Positions 19,203 to 28,903 of a DNA stretch of 64,000 nt are shown piece by piece. The DNA lies in contig NZ_KQ465113.1 in assembly GCF_001308875.1 (NCBI RefSeq), positions 62,001 to 126,000 of the forward strand. Direction: 5' to 3'. Source of the DNA: Lysinibacillus sp. ZYM-1. Lineage in GTDB: Bacteria > Bacillota > Bacilli > Bacillales_A > Planococcaceae. The number at the start of each line of letters is the position of its first letter. The first letter of the stretch is position 1. The notes below the pieces were generated by a model that had not been told where the DNA came from, did no database searches, and worked only from the letters and a program-made list of their open reading frames with translations. The position numbers and the translations under genes are program-made.

Positions 19203-19871
19203 CTAGCGTTTATCGATTTTCACTGTAATGAAATCACCAATCCATTGAATGATAAAGACGACTACTAAGATCAAAATAGTTGCCATTAATGTCACATCTT
19301 GGCGATTTCGTTGGAAACCGTCTAGGAAAGCTAAGTTTCCAAGACCACCTGCACCGATAATTCCAGCCATTGCTGTATAACCAACAAGGGCTACAGCCGT
19401 AACCGTAATACCAGAAATCAATGCTGGTAATGATTCAGGGATTAGAACTTTCCAGATAATTGTGGATGTTTTTGCCCCCATTGAGCGAGCTGCTTCAATG
19501 ACACCTTTATCAATCTCACGTAACGCAATTAATACCATACGTGCATAGAATGGAGCCGCACCGATAATTAAAGCAGGTAAAGCAGCATTGGCCCCACGGA
19601 TTGTATCGAGTAAAAATTTAGTAAATGGAATTAATAAAATAATTAACACGATAAACGGGATAGAACGGAATATATTAACAATTGATCCCGTTAAAAAATT
19701 GATAAGTTTATTAGCCCATAACTGATTCGGACTTGTTAAAAATAATACGATCCCAATAACTAACCCAAGAATAAATGTGACAACCGTAGAAATAGCCGTC
19801 ATATACAATGTTTCATACGTAGCTTGCAACATCTTGTCCCAGTCTACATTCGGAAAGAGATTAGTTAGCAT
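19203..19871 (-). CDS. metI: Methionine ABC transporter permease MetI
   Basis: Membrane permease of the methionine importer, 222 residues with about five helices and the EAA-type loop ARSMGAKTSTIIWKVLIPE that contacts the ATPase. ATG 19871 is preferred over TTG 19877: GGAGGTGA lies six bases upstream. It overlaps the end of metN by 11 bases, implying coupled translation. Confidence 0.95.
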   Translation of the reverse strand: MLTNLFPNVDWDKMLQATYETLYMTAISTVVTFILGLVIGIVLFLTSPNQLWANKLINFLTGSIVNIFRSIPFIVLIILLIPFTKFLLDTIRGANAALPALIIGAAPFYARMVLIALREIDKGVIEAARSMGAKTSTIIWKVLIPESLPALISGITVTAVALVGYTAMAGIIGAGGLGNLAFLDGFQRNRQDVTLMATILILVVVFIIQWIGDFITVKIDKR

Positions 19872-20889
19872 CTGCAATCACCTCCGTTTGTACTTCAACA
19901 GTATTTAAATAGCTTAGGGCTTCAGTCACGTTTGCTTTCGACCCGTCAATTTGCACAATGAGGGTACCATATGCACCATTTTTCGTTTGTGAAATATTTC
20001 CGTGTACAATGCTTACTTCCACATCGAATTGCTTCACTAGATGTGAAATAACTGGCTGTTCTGTTTTTTCACCAACAAAAATCAATTTGACAAGTTGTCC
20101 AGTTGGGTAATTTGCTTTGATTTGTTCTACTGTATCCTGTGTTTCCTTTGTATTTGTAATTTGAGCTACAAATTTTTTGGTAATGGCCGCTTGTGGAGCT
20201 TGGAAAACTTGCAATACCTCTCCACGCTCGACAATTTCACCAGCCTCCATCACGGCTACACGATGACAAATTTTGCGAATTACATGCATTTCATGAGTAA
20301 TGAGTACAATCGTTAACCCTAAACGTTCGTTAATATCAACCAATAAATCGAGAATGGCATCCGTCGTTTCAGGATCCAGTGCAGATGTTGCCTCATCACA
20401 TAGTAGAACCTCTGGATTATTTGCTAATGCACGCGCAATCCCTACACGTTGCTTTTGTCCACCAGACAGCTGTGATGGGTATGCTTTATCGCGCCCTTCT
20501 AAGCCAACAAGTGCTATCAATTCTTTTACCCGTGCCTCACGTTGTGTTTTTGATACTCCTGCAATTTCTAAAGGGAAAGCAATATTTTCTGCAACTGTTC
20601 GTGACCAAAGTAAGTTGAAATGTTGGAAAATCATACTAACTCTTTGTCTGGCTGCTCGAAGTTTTTGCCCTTTTATCGATGAAAATTCTTGATTGTTCAC
20701 CGTCACTGTTCCTGTTGTCGGTTTCTCTAAACCATTCAGTAAACGAATCATCGTACTTTTACCAGCGCCACTATAGCCGATAATGCCAAAAATTTCACCT
20801 TTATTAATAGTAAGGTTAACGTCTTTGACTGCCGTTAATTCGCCATTTGCTGTTTTGTATTTTTTCGTTATATTTTGAAGCTGTATCAT
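19861..20889 (-). CDS. metN: Methionine ABC transporter ATP-binding protein MetN
   Basis: Energises methionine uptake. 342 residues: Walker A GYSGAGKST (about 38-46), signature LSGGQKQR (about 141), Walker B LLCDEATSALD, and a C-terminal NIL ligand-sensing domain (about 265-340), typical of MetN, that allows feedback inhibition by methionine. First gene of the operon, directly downstream of the SAM riboswitch. Confidence 0.96.
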   Translation of the reverse strand: MIQLQNITKKYKTANGELTAVKDVNLTINKGEIFGIIGYSGAGKSTMIRLLNGLEKPTTGTVTVNNQEFSSIKGQKLRAARQRVSMIFQHFNLLWSRTVAENIAFPLEIAGVSKTQREARVKELIALVGLEGRDKAYPSQLSGGQKQRVGIARALANNPEVLLCDEATSALDPETTDAILDLLVDINERLGLTIVLITHEMHVIRKICHRVAVMEAGEIVERGEVLQVFQAPQAAITKKFVAQITNTKETQDTVEQIKANYPTGQLVKLIFVGEKTEQPVISHLVKQFDVEVSIVHGNISQTKNGAYGTLIVQIDGSKANVTEALSYLNTVEVQTEVIADAN

Positions 20890-20913
20890 AGCGAATACTC
20901 CTTTTCCTTATAT

Positions 20914-21078
20914 AAAAAAACCCCTTCACTTATAGACAAGTAGAAGGGGTCACGTATCATACGTTAAACCGTTCTCTCATCTTTCAAAGAAAAATCTTTG
21001 GGTGATTTGGCACCTTTTCACTATGTGATGGTTGCCGGGCTTCATAGGGCACTTCCCTCCGCCGCTCTTCATAAGAGT
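20914..21078 (-). promoter_or_regulatory. SAM-I riboswitch (S-box) with terminator, leader of metNIQ
   Basis: Read on the minus strand, the leader contains the S-box core in order: CTTATGAAGAGCGGCGGAGG, then CCCTATGAAGCCCGGCAACC, then AAGGTGCCAAATC and GAAAGATGAGAG, followed by a terminator hairpin ACCCCTTCTACTT / AAGTGAAGGGGT and seven T (20914-20950). This is the class that binds S-adenosylmethionine and stops transcription when methionine is plentiful. Confidence 0.97.
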
Positions 21079-21133
21079 TCGATATATTTAATGTTTTAGT
21101 AATATATTTGTTACTTTACCATGCTAATAAAGT

Positions 21134-21445
21134 TCAGTCAATTGATTTTTTTAACAATTCGTACAAAAAAGGTACGGATTGAAAAGCATATATCTTTTCT
21201 GTCACTTTTCCGTCATCACAGACAAGTAAGCATGGGACACTTTCAATTTGATACTCATAAGCAATTTGTTCTAAAAAATTGATATTTGCTTTACCCAATT
21301 TTAATTGAGGCAGTAATTGTTCTACAATTGACATCATTTTCGATGCTATTGCACACGTGCCACACATAGGTGTATATAAATAAAATGCAGCTTTTTCTCC
21401 CGACTGTAATGCCGTTTCCCACTGCTCTTTTGACCATTCTTCCAT
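21134..21445 (-). CDS. yusE: Thioredoxin-like protein, YusE type
   Basis: 103-residue cytoplasmic thioredoxin-fold protein with redox motif CGTC (YTPMCGTC, about 26-33) and the cis-Pro segment ESVPCLLVC. Likely thiol-disulfide exchange; partner unknown. Position between the met operon and the yusF/gcvH/yusI/fad block matches Bacillus subtilis yusE. It sits 15 bases after the Toprim gene. Confidence 0.82.
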   Translation of the reverse strand: MEEWSKEQWETALQSGEKAAFYLYTPMCGTCAIASKMMSIVEQLLPQLKLGKANINFLEQIAYEYQIESVPCLLVCDDGKVTEKIYAFQSVPFLYELLKKSID

Positions 21446-21460
21446 TTATTTCACGCAACC

Positions 21461-21802
21461 TTACAAAATATATTCATTATGGATTGAGAAATGTGCACGC
21501 AGTAAAATCGTCGCTAACACTTTTCTCGGTGTTGTTTCTACTTCCTTATAGGTTGGCATTGTACGTAAATGCTCTGCTTCAGGATAATATCTGTCCATTA
21601 ATGCACGTAGCTTATCGCCTGAAGTATCGGCATCGAAAAAAGTGAACAGCTCGCAGCCCTCATAGGGATCGAGTAACTCTTCTAATTGATGCACACCAAT
21701 TGTACCATTCGTACATAGTATTGTAACATTCTCACTTAAAATTGGCTCAATTTGTAGCTTATCTGAGCGTCCTTCTACTATCAAGCATTTCCCCTCGAAC
21801 AT
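21461..21802 (-). CDS. yusF: Toprim-domain protein, YusF type
   Basis: 113-residue stand-alone Toprim domain: LIVEGRSDK (conserved Glu) and FFDADTSGDK (DxD) are the metal-binding motifs found in primases, topoisomerases and RNase M5-like nucleases. Biochemical role unknown. ATG 21802 is chosen because GGAGGTGGCGTA precedes it. Context matches Bacillus yusF upstream of yusE. Confidence 0.83.
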   Translation of the reverse strand: MFEGKCLIVEGRSDKLQIEPILSENVTILCTNGTIGVHQLEELLDPYEGCELFTFFDADTSGDKLRALMDRYYPEAEHLRTMPTYKEVETTPRKVLATILLRAHFSIHNEYIL

Positions 21803-21847
21803 TACGCCACCTCCATTTAGACATACCCACTTATAAGTCATTATATA

Positions 21848-21879
21848 ATAAAAAACGCCGGTAGTTTCCGACGTTTTTT
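21848..21879 (-). terminator. Rho-independent terminator after gcvH
   Basis: Stem AAACGCCGG / CCGACGTTT with one mismatch and T-runs on both strands, just past the gcvH stop. Confidence 0.75.
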
Positions 21880-21893
21880 GATTATGGCTTGTC

Positions 21894-22274
21894 TTATTCC
21901 GCAGTCATCTCTTCGTATTGTTCTGCTGTCATCAGTTTGTCAATTTCTGATGCATCAGCAGGTTCTACGACGATCATCCATGCTTTTTCATATGGTGATT
22001 CATTAACGAATTCTGGGCTATCTTCTAAATCTGCATTTACTTCAACTACAGTACCTGAGATTGGTGCATATAATTCAGAAACAGTTTTTACTGATTCTAC
22101 GCTACCGAATGGATCATCTGTTTTGATTTCATCGCCAACTTGTGGAAGCTCAACGAAAACGATATCTCCTAATTCAGATTGTGCGAAGTGCGTAATACCA
22201 ATACGTACTTTTCCATCTTCTACTTTTACCCATTCATGCTCTTCAGAGTAACGTAAGTCTTTCGGTGTGCTCAT
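21894..22274 (-). CDS. gcvH: Glycine cleavage system H protein
   Basis: Lipoyl carrier that shuttles the aminomethyl group in glycine cleavage and also relays lipoate in Bacillus. 126 residues with the lipoyl-lysine segment [15 protein letters not shown] and the family start [19 protein letters not shown] 22274 was chosen over a longer in-frame form because it has GGAGGGG upstream and gives the normal family length. Confidence 0.95.
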   Translation of the reverse strand: MSTPKDLRYSEEHEWVKVEDGKVRIGITHFAQSELGDIVFVELPQVGDEIKTDDPFGSVESVKTVSELYAPISGTVVEVNADLEDSPEFVNESPYEKAWMIVVEPADASEIDKLMTAEQYEEMTAE

Positions 22275-22355
22275 GCAAAAAACCCCTCCATAATTATGTA
22301 ATATATTCACTTTCAGTGTGCCATACTTCTCCTATAAAAACAAGAATAAAAACGG

Positions 22356-22712
22356 CTATATCCAAGCTTGTTCAAAATCGGATTCTTTAAACCCTAAAGT
22401 TACTTTTTTTCCATCCGTTACAATTGGACGTTTCATTAACATACCATCCGAAGCAAGTAGCTCAAGCTGTTCTTCCTCTGACATATCCGCTAGCTTGTCC
22501 TTCAAACCAAGGTCACGATATTTCATGCCGGACGTGTTAAAAAACTTCTTCAAAGGCAGTCCACTTGCTTGCCATAAAGCTGTTATTTCATCCTTTGTGG
22601 GCGGTTGCTCTACGATGTGTACCTCTTCATAGGAAACATCATGATCATTTAACCACTTTTGTGCTTTTTTACATGTTGTACATTTGGGATAATGGATAAA
22701 CTGAATCGTCAT
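22356..22712 (-). CDS. yusI: ArsC/Spx-family protein, YusI type
   Basis: 118-residue thioredoxin-fold protein of the ArsC/Spx superfamily with CTTC near the N-terminus (YPKCTTCKKAQ) and the family segments NTSGMKYRDLGLK and MLMKRPIVTDG. Function of the YusI branch is unknown; it could be a reductase or a regulator. ATG 22712 has AGAGGAG upstream. Order gcvH-yusI-fadE is as in Bacillus subtilis. Confidence 0.85.
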   Translation of the reverse strand: MTIQFIHYPKCTTCKKAQKWLNDHDVSYEEVHIVEQPPTKDEITALWQASGLPLKKFFNTSGMKYRDLGLKDKLADMSEEEQLELLASDGMLMKRPIVTDGKKVTLGFKESDFEQAWI

Positions 22713-22849
22713 TAAAATACTCCTCTGCTGTCTTTTTCTGTAGTATACCATCATAATCCTTTGGAATGGTGGAACTTCGCTCATTTTCGTAAGTCTATCC
22801 ATCCGTTTCGTATTTTTATCCGTCACTTTCAAACTTTATCTGGAACAAC

Positions 22850-22888
22850 AAAAAGACTAGCTACCCTCTCACGGATGCTAGCCTTTTT
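22850..22888 (-). terminator. Rho-independent terminator after fadE
   Basis: Minus-strand stem AAAAAGGCTAGC / GCTAGTCTTTTT (one G-U pair) with T-run, eight bases beyond the fadE stop. Confidence 0.85.
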
Positions 22889-22895
22889 CATACGA

Positions 22896-24680
22896 TTAAA
22901 CGATATATTTTTCTGCTTCAATTAATTTCACAGATGCCTCACGTTTCTTCGTAATTAGGTTGTATGGATTATTACGTGTTAATTTACGTAATGCAGATAA
23001 AGTCATACGTGCTGCATCACCATCTGCTGATGCAAGAATTGTATCTTTTGCTTCTTTCTCAATTTCAGCAAATGCTTCTTGGCAGAAGATTTGAGTATAT
23101 AGCAATTTTTGATGCGCTTTTTCAACACCATCACGAGCAATTGCTTTTTCTGTACGTAATACAGCTGATTCCAATGCAAATAATTGGTTAGCGATATTCG
23201 CAATATTCACTAATACTTCTTGCTCTTGATCAAGCTTCTCACCAAAGCGTTGGGCTGCTAAGCCTGCAGCTAATACAGCAATCTTCTTCGCATTTTTCAC
23301 CAAGTATTTTTCCTGAGCTAGTGGCTCTGTACCGATATCCTCTGGCATTAACATAAGAAGCTCTTGCTGTAAATTTTGCGCCACTTGTAATAATGGCAGC
23401 TCTCCTTTTAGTGCCTTCTTCATAAATGTACCTGGTACAATCAAACGGTTAATTTCATTTGTGCCTTCAAAAATTCGATTAATACGAGAATCGCGGTAAA
23501 TACGCTCAACCTCATATTCAGCCATGAAGCCATAGCCGCCGTGTAATTGTACCGCTTCATCTGCAATATAATCTAATGTTTCTGATCCAAATACTTTAGC
23601 AATTGAGCACTCAATTGCATACTCAGCGATAGCACCTGCAATTACTTTTCCTTGCTTTTGCTCCTCAAGACTCAGTTGACTTAAACGATCTTCAAATAGA
23701 CCAACCGTACGATAATTTAATGATTCTGATGCATACAATTGAGAAGCCATCGTTGATAATTTTTCTTTTGTAAGGTTGAAATCAGAAAGCTTTGTTTTAA
23801 ATTGCTGACGTTGGTTTGTATATTGTATCGCTAACTCTAATGCACGTTTTGATCCACCAATTGTACCAACCCCAAGTTTATAACGACCAATATTTAAAAT
23901 ATTGAAGGCAATAACATGCCCACGACCGATTTCACCTAATAGATTTTCTACAGGTACTTCCGCATCTTCTAACACTAGTGTACGAGTGGACGAAGATTTA
24001 ATTCCCATTTTCTTTTCTTCAGGCCCAACTGAGACACCATTGAATGCACGCTCCACAATAAATGCAGAGAATTTATCGCCATCAATTTTAGCGTAAACGA
24101 CAAACACATCTGCAAAGCCTGCATTTGTAATCCATTGCTTTTCACCATTTAATATATAATGTGTACCTGCATCATTTAGTTTCGCAGTTGTTTTTGCCCC
24201 TAAAGCATCTGAGCCTGAACCTGGTTCTGTTAATGCATAAGCAGCAATTAATTCGCCTGAAGCAAGCTTAGGTAAATATTTTTTCTTTTGATCTTCGTTA
24301 CCGAATAGTACGATTGGTAAAGAGCCAATACCTACATGCGCACCATGAGTGATGGAGAAACCACCTGCTACAGACATTTTTTCAGCAATTAACGCTGAAG
24401 AAACTTTGTCTAAGCCAAGTCCTTCGTATTCTTCCGGCACATCTGCTCCAAGTAAACCTAATTCACCAGCACTTTTAAGGAGACGTACTGAATGCTCAAA
24501 TTCATGATGTTCTAAATTTTCAACTACAGGTAACACTTCATTCGCTACATATTCTTCTGTTGTTTTAGCAATCATTTTGTGCTCGTCAGTGAAATCTTCA
24601 GGTGTAAACACACGATCTAATTCCACATCTTCAATTAGAAATCCGCCGCCTTTAATGAAATCCGTTGTTTTTTCAGTCAT
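22896..24680 (-). CDS. fadE: Acyl-CoA dehydrogenase FadE
   Basis: FAD enzyme that makes the trans-2 double bond in the first step of fatty-acid beta-oxidation. About 594 residues, the length of Bacillus FadE (YusJ) and longer than classical acyl-CoA dehydrogenases because of a C-terminal helical extension. Motifs: YALTEPGSGSDA, KQWITNAGFAD and LHGGYGFMAEYEVERIYRD. ATG 24680 has GGGAGG upstream. Third gene of the fadN-fadA-fadE block. Confidence 0.94.
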   Translation of the reverse strand: MTEKTTDFIKGGGFLIEDVELDRVFTPEDFTDEHKMIAKTTEEYVANEVLPVVENLEHHEFEHSVRLLKSAGELGLLGADVPEEYEGLGLDKVSSALIAEKMSVAGGFSITHGAHVGIGSLPIVLFGNEDQKKKYLPKLASGELIAAYALTEPGSGSDALGAKTTAKLNDAGTHYILNGEKQWITNAGFADVFVVYAKIDGDKFSAFIVERAFNGVSVGPEEKKMGIKSSSTRTLVLEDAEVPVENLLGEIGRGHVIAFNILNIGRYKLGVGTIGGSKRALELAIQYTNQRQQFKTKLSDFNLTKEKLSTMASQLYASESLNYRTVGLFEDRLSQLSLEEQKQGKVIAGAIAEYAIECSIAKVFGSETLDYIADEAVQLHGGYGFMAEYEVERIYRDSRINRIFEGTNEINRLIVPGTFMKKALKGELPLLQVAQNLQQELLMLMPEDIGTEPLAQEKYLVKNAKKIAVLAAGLAAQRFGEKLDQEQEVLVNIANIANQLFALESAVLRTEKAIARDGVEKAHQKLLYTQIFCQEAFAEIEKEAKDTILASADGDAARMTLSALRKLTRNNPYNLITKKREASVKLIEAEKYIV

Positions 24681-24728
24681 ATTAATTCCTCCCAATATAT
24701 CTATTTTGATAGTTTAATCCCCTCATCA

Positions 24729-24758
24729 ATAAAGCCTCTTCCTGGCCGGAGGCTTTAT
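24729..24758. repeat. Perfect hairpin in the fadA-fadE gap
   Basis: Ten-base perfect arms ATAAAGCCTC and GAGGCTTTAT around a GC-rich loop, with no strong T-run on either strand. It sits in the 242-base gap between fadA and fadE, so it may be an mRNA processing or partial termination element. Confidence 0.6.
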
Positions 24759-24922
24759 CTTGATTCAGCATGTTCTTCTTCTCTATAGAGAAGGTTCTTA
24801 ACGCGCCAATTTTGGTACACAAAACAGTTGTGAACTACAACAAACATATATAGAAAAGCCTGAAGTATACAATGTTCGGAGGCAACCGTAAACAGTACAC
24901 CTCAAGCTGATCTAGCGAAAAA

Positions 24923-26095
24923 TTATAGAATTTCAAATACTCCAGCAGCCCCCATGCCGCCGCCAATACACATTGTTACTACGCCATATTTCTTACCTTG
25001 ACGCTTTAATTCATGAATAAGCTTTAATGTTAAAATTGCACCCGTTGCACCAAGTGGATGTCCTAATGCAATAGCTCCACCATTCACATTGACTTTATCT
25101 TGATTGATGCCTAAATGACGAACCACCTGTAAGGATTGTGAAGCAAATGCTTCATTGATTTCCCATAGATCAATATCATCTATTGATAAACCTGCAATTT
25201 CTAGCGCTTTGGGTACCGCCACAATCGGACCAATCCCCATTACTTCAGGCGGTACACCACCTACTGCAAAGCCTAGGAATTTTGCCATTGGTGTCAACCC
25301 TTGCTTGACAGCCTCCTCACGATCCATCACTAGTACAGCTGCTGCACCATCAGAAGTTTGAGAAGAGTTACCCGCTGTTACACTCCCCTTCACATGGAAA
25401 GCTGGACGAAGCTTTGCTAAACCTTCCACAGATGTACCTGGGCGGACACCTTCATCCATACTGAACGTGAATTGTTTAACCTGCGGCTTATTGTTATCAT
25501 CAACGTAATGTTGTTCCACTTCGATTGGTACAATCTCATCATTGAATTTACCTTCTTTAATTGCCTTTTCAGCAAGCGCATGTGAACGAACTGCAAAAGC
25601 ATCTTGATCTTCTCGACTAACAGTATACTGGCGAGCCACTTCCTCAGCTGTATGTCCCATACCCATATAATATTGTGGAGCTGTTTCAGCTAACGTTGGA
25701 TTTAAGCGAGGTGTGTTCCCCACCATTGGCACCATACTCATTGACTCTACACCACCAGCAAGTATGGCCTTTGAATGTCCTAGCATGATTCGCTCAGCTG
25801 CATAGGCAATCGCCTGTAAACCTGAAGAACAAAATCTATTAATCGTTAGAGCAGGAGTCGTGTCTGGTAATCCAGCAAGTGCGCCAATACTGCGTGCTAC
25901 ATTCATCCCTTGTTCCGCTTCTGGCATAGCACAGCCTAAGATTAAATCATCAATCGGTCCCTCATAGCCCGCTCTTTTTAACGTTTCTTTCACAACGGCA
26001 GCACCAAAATCATCTGGTCTTACTGTTGCTAAAGAACCTTTTTTTGCTTTTCCAATTGGAGTTCGTGCTCCTGCTACAATAACGGCTTCACGCAT
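24923..26095 (-). CDS. fadA: Acetyl-CoA C-acyltransferase (3-ketoacyl-CoA thiolase) FadA
   Basis: Thiolase that cleaves 3-ketoacyl-CoA to acetyl-CoA in the last beta-oxidation step. 390 residues with nucleophile Cys in [10 protein letters not shown] (about 88), the His loop GHPLGATGA and the second Cys in [10 protein letters not shown]. Starts [16 protein letters not shown] as usual for the family. It lies 48 bases downstream of fadN. Confidence 0.96.
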   Translation of the reverse strand: MREAVIVAGARTPIGKAKKGSLATVRPDDFGAAVVKETLKRAGYEGPIDDLILGCAMPEAEQGMNVARSIGALAGLPDTTPALTINRFCSSGLQAIAYAAERIMLGHSKAILAGGVESMSMVPMVGNTPRLNPTLAETAPQYYMGMGHTAEEVARQYTVSREDQDAFAVRSHALAEKAIKEGKFNDEIVPIEVEQHYVDDNNKPQVKQFTFSMDEGVRPGTSVEGLAKLRPAFHVKGSVTAGNSSQTSDGAAAVLVMDREEAVKQGLTPMAKFLGFAVGGVPPEVMGIGPIVAVPKALEIAGLSIDDIDLWEINEAFASQSLQVVRHLGINQDKVNVNGGAIALGHPLGATGAILTLKLIHELKRQGKKYGVVTMCIGGGMGAAGVFEIL

Positions 26096-26143
26096 CGTAT
26101 AATCCCCCTTTGTTTCATGTGCAAGTTTTGTCTATTTCGTCCA

Positions 26144-28534
26144 TTAGTTACGAAGTGGTTTCCCTTTTAACAGCATATGTTGCATTCTTTGCTGTGAAAG
26201 TGGGTCAGCAACAAGGCTAAGGAATGCCTCACGCTCTAAGTTTAATAGATACTGTTCATCGACTAATGTGCCGTACGGAACCTTACCACCCGCAATAACA
26301 TAAGCTAGCTTTTTAGCAATTTTCAAATCATGCTTACTGATAAAGCCTGACTCATACATACCTTGCGCACCAATGAGTAATGTACCGTAGCCTGATGCAC
26401 CAACCACAGGAACTTTTGTTGGCACAGGTGGTTGATAGCCTGCTTCGTAAAGCGCTAATGCCGCTTGCTTCGCGTCATACAATTGATGATCTGGGTTAAC
26501 AGAGACACCATCTGCGAAGTTTAAGAAGTTGTTTTCATGAGCTTCCTCACCAGATGTTGAAACCTTCGCCATCGCAATTGTTTCAAATACTTTATTAGCA
26601 ATATGTTGATAGTCTACCTCTACACCATTTGGTAGACCCTTTAGGAATTTTTGATAAAGCGCTTTATTACCCCCACCGCCTGGAATTAACCCAACGCCTA
26701 CTTCCACTAAGCCCATATATGTTTCCATCGTTGCTTGGATATGCGCTGCAGGTAAGCAAACCTCTGCACCGCCACCTAATGTCATTGCAAACGGTGCTGC
26801 CACAACTGGTTTACGTGAATATTTAATTTTTTGCATCGCATCTTGGAAAGCCTTAATCACGAAATCTAGCTCAAAGATATTATCATCCTGTGCTTCTACT
26901 AAAATCATTCCTAGATTTGCGCCAACACAGAAGTTTTTCCCCTGGTTCCCTATAACTAAGCCCTTATAATTAGTCTCTACCTCGTCGATTGCAAAGTTAA
27001 TCATTTGAATAATATCTAAGCCAATAGCATTCGACTGCGAATGGAATTCTAATAATGCAATACCATCACCTAAATCTATTAAACTAGCACCTGTGTTTGA
27101 CTTAATCACACCGTGCTTTTTCTTATATCGTTTTAAATCAATTTCTTTGTCATTAATTGGCACTTTCACATATTGTGAACCATTAAAGTAAGCCAAATCA
27201 CCATCTATGTCTGAATAGAATGTTTCAAAGCCATTTGCTAACATCTCTTTTACAAAGGCAGGTACTTCTCGACCCTCTGCCTCCATTTTTGCTACAGCTT
27301 CTTTCACACCAAGAGCATCCCAAATTTCAAATGGTCCTTGTTGCCAGCCGAAGCCCCATTTCATCGCATTATCAATAGCCACAATATCATCTGCAATTTT
27401 ACCGTATAGCTGAGCAGAATAAATTAATGTTGGAGCAAAAATTCCCCATAACAACTCTCCTGTACGATCTTTTGCATATGTCAAAGCCTTCACTTTATTT
27501 GCCAACCCACGAGTTTGTTTCGCCATTTCAATAGAAGGTGTCTTTAATTTTTTCACAGGACTATATGCCAAAGTTGTTGGATCAATTTCATGGATCTCTT
27601 TTCCTTGCTTTAGGAAGAAGCCTTGGCCTGATTTTGCACCTAACCAACCGTTCGCGACCATCTTTTGCAAAAATTCTGGGACAGCAAACACCTGCTGCTC
27701 CTCACCAGTTGTTTGATCGTAGACATTTTTTGCGACATGAATAAATGTATCTAAACCAACAACATCTAGCGTACGGAAAGTTGCCGATTTAGGACGCCCA
27801 ATAAGTGGACCCGTCACAGAATCTACTTCACCAACTGAATAACCACCTTTTAACATCTCCTGTAAAGTTATCAGTAACCCATAAGTACCAATGCGATTAG
27901 CGATAAAGTTTGGTGTATCCTTTGCAAGCACGACACCCTTACCAAGCACATCTTCCCCAAATGTCTTCATAAAGTTAACCACTTCAGGTGCAGTTGTATG
28001 GGCTGGAATCACCTCTAGTAATTTTAAATAACGAGGAGGGTTGAAAAAATGTGTTCCTAGGAAATGCTTTTTAAAATCTTCTGAACGTCCTTCTGCCATA
28101 GCATTAATACTAATCCCAGATGTGTTTGAACTAATAATTGTTCCAGGCTTACGAACCGCATCGATTTTTTCATAAAGTTTTTGTTTTATTGGTAAATTTT
28201 CTACGACAACTTCGATAATCCAATCTACGTCTTTTAGTTTCCCTAGATCATCCTCAAAGTTGCCAACCGTTAGTAGTGATAAATTTTTCTTAGAAGTAAG
28301 TGGTGCTGGCTTTTGCTTTAATAACTTTTGCAAAGCTCCGTTTACAATACGATTTCTTACAGCTGGGTGCTCTAAAGAAAGACCTTTTGCTTCTTCCTCA
28401 TGCGTTAGTTCCTTCGGTGCAATATCTAATAGTAATGTTGGTATACCGATATTAGCTAAATGTGCTGCAATTCCAGAGCCCATCACCCCAGAACCTAGAA
28501 CAGCTGCTTTTTTAATGTTATAAGTCACAAGCAT
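26144..28534 (-). CDS. fadN: 3-hydroxyacyl-CoA dehydrogenase / enoyl-CoA hydratase FadN
   Basis: Bifunctional beta-oxidation enzyme of 796 residues. N-terminal NAD-binding fold (LGSGVMGSGIAAHLA), the 3-hydroxyacyl-CoA dehydrogenase C-terminal domains (SNTSGISI, HFFNPPRYL), then a crotonase-type domain (about 490-690; FCVGANLG, MTLGGGAEVCLPA). Length and domain order match Bacillus FadN (YusL). AAGGGGGAA precedes ATG 28534. A FadR-like operator lies just upstream, so induction by long-chain acyl-CoA is expected. Confidence 0.95.
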   Translation of the reverse strand: MLVTYNIKKAAVLGSGVMGSGIAAHLANIGIPTLLLDIAPKELTHEEEAKGLSLEHPAVRNRIVNGALQKLLKQKPAPLTSKKNLSLLTVGNFEDDLGKLKDVDWIIEVVVENLPIKQKLYEKIDAVRKPGTIISSNTSGISINAMAEGRSEDFKKHFLGTHFFNPPRYLKLLEVIPAHTTAPEVVNFMKTFGEDVLGKGVVLAKDTPNFIANRIGTYGLLITLQEMLKGGYSVGEVDSVTGPLIGRPKSATFRTLDVVGLDTFIHVAKNVYDQTTGEEQQVFAVPEFLQKMVANGWLGAKSGQGFFLKQGKEIHEIDPTTLAYSPVKKLKTPSIEMAKQTRGLANKVKALTYAKDRTGELLWGIFAPTLIYSAQLYGKIADDIVAIDNAMKWGFGWQQGPFEIWDALGVKEAVAKMEAEGREVPAFVKEMLANGFETFYSDIDGDLAYFNGSQYVKVPINDKEIDLKRYKKKHGVIKSNTGASLIDLGDGIALLEFHSQSNAIGLDIIQMINFAIDEVETNYKGLVIGNQGKNFCVGANLGMILVEAQDDNIFELDFVIKAFQDAMQKIKYSRKPVVAAPFAMTLGGGAEVCLPAAHIQATMETYMGLVEVGVGLIPGGGGNKALYQKFLKGLPNGVEVDYQHIANKVFETIAMAKVSTSGEEAHENNFLNFADGVSVNPDHQLYDAKQAALALYEAGYQPPVPTKVPVVGASGYGTLLIGAQGMYESGFISKHDLKIAKKLAYVIAGGKVPYGTLVDEQYLLNLEREAFLSLVADPLSQQRMQHMLLKGKPLRN

Positions 28535-28903
28535 TTCCCCCTTATTCTTCCATTGAATGAATAGCCATTCATTTTTTGGTCAAAAAAATATCTAGTGCAC
28601 CTTAGTTGATTTTTGCCCCTCTATTAAATGAAATTTACTGCATTCAACCAAGTGCAACTAAGGTTTATCTCCGTTCCAAAACATTTCCATTGAATGAAGA
28701 TAAAACTACTTTTCTGTTTTTAGTGTAGATTATTTTGTCTAATTTAGCAATCTTTTTTCAAGAATTATTTCAGCAATATACATCTTTTTTTGTTGTTTAC
28801 GAGCTAAAAGCAAACAATAAGTAGCTATCGATATAGCCAAACAGAAAACTTTCAGGTTGCGGAAAAAATGTGTAGAATGGTAAGCAAGGAGAGTGAATAC
28901 CAA
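28535..28903. other. Divergent intergenic region of fadN and a thioredoxin-like gene
   Basis: 369 bases holding the FadR-like operator next to fadN, an inverted repeat (ACCTTAGTTG at 28600-28609 and CAACTAAGGT at 28656-28665, each flanked by AGTGCA) and a single TGAATGA half-site near 28685. No small gene is convincing. Confidence 0.5.
28555..28572. promoter_or_regulatory. FadR-type operator upstream of fadN
   Basis: TGAATGAATAGCCATTCA matches the Bacillus FadR box as I remember it (TGAATGAMTANTCATTCA) except at one position, and lies about 20 bases upstream of the fadN start. FadR represses beta-oxidation genes until long-chain acyl-CoA is bound. Confidence 0.82.
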
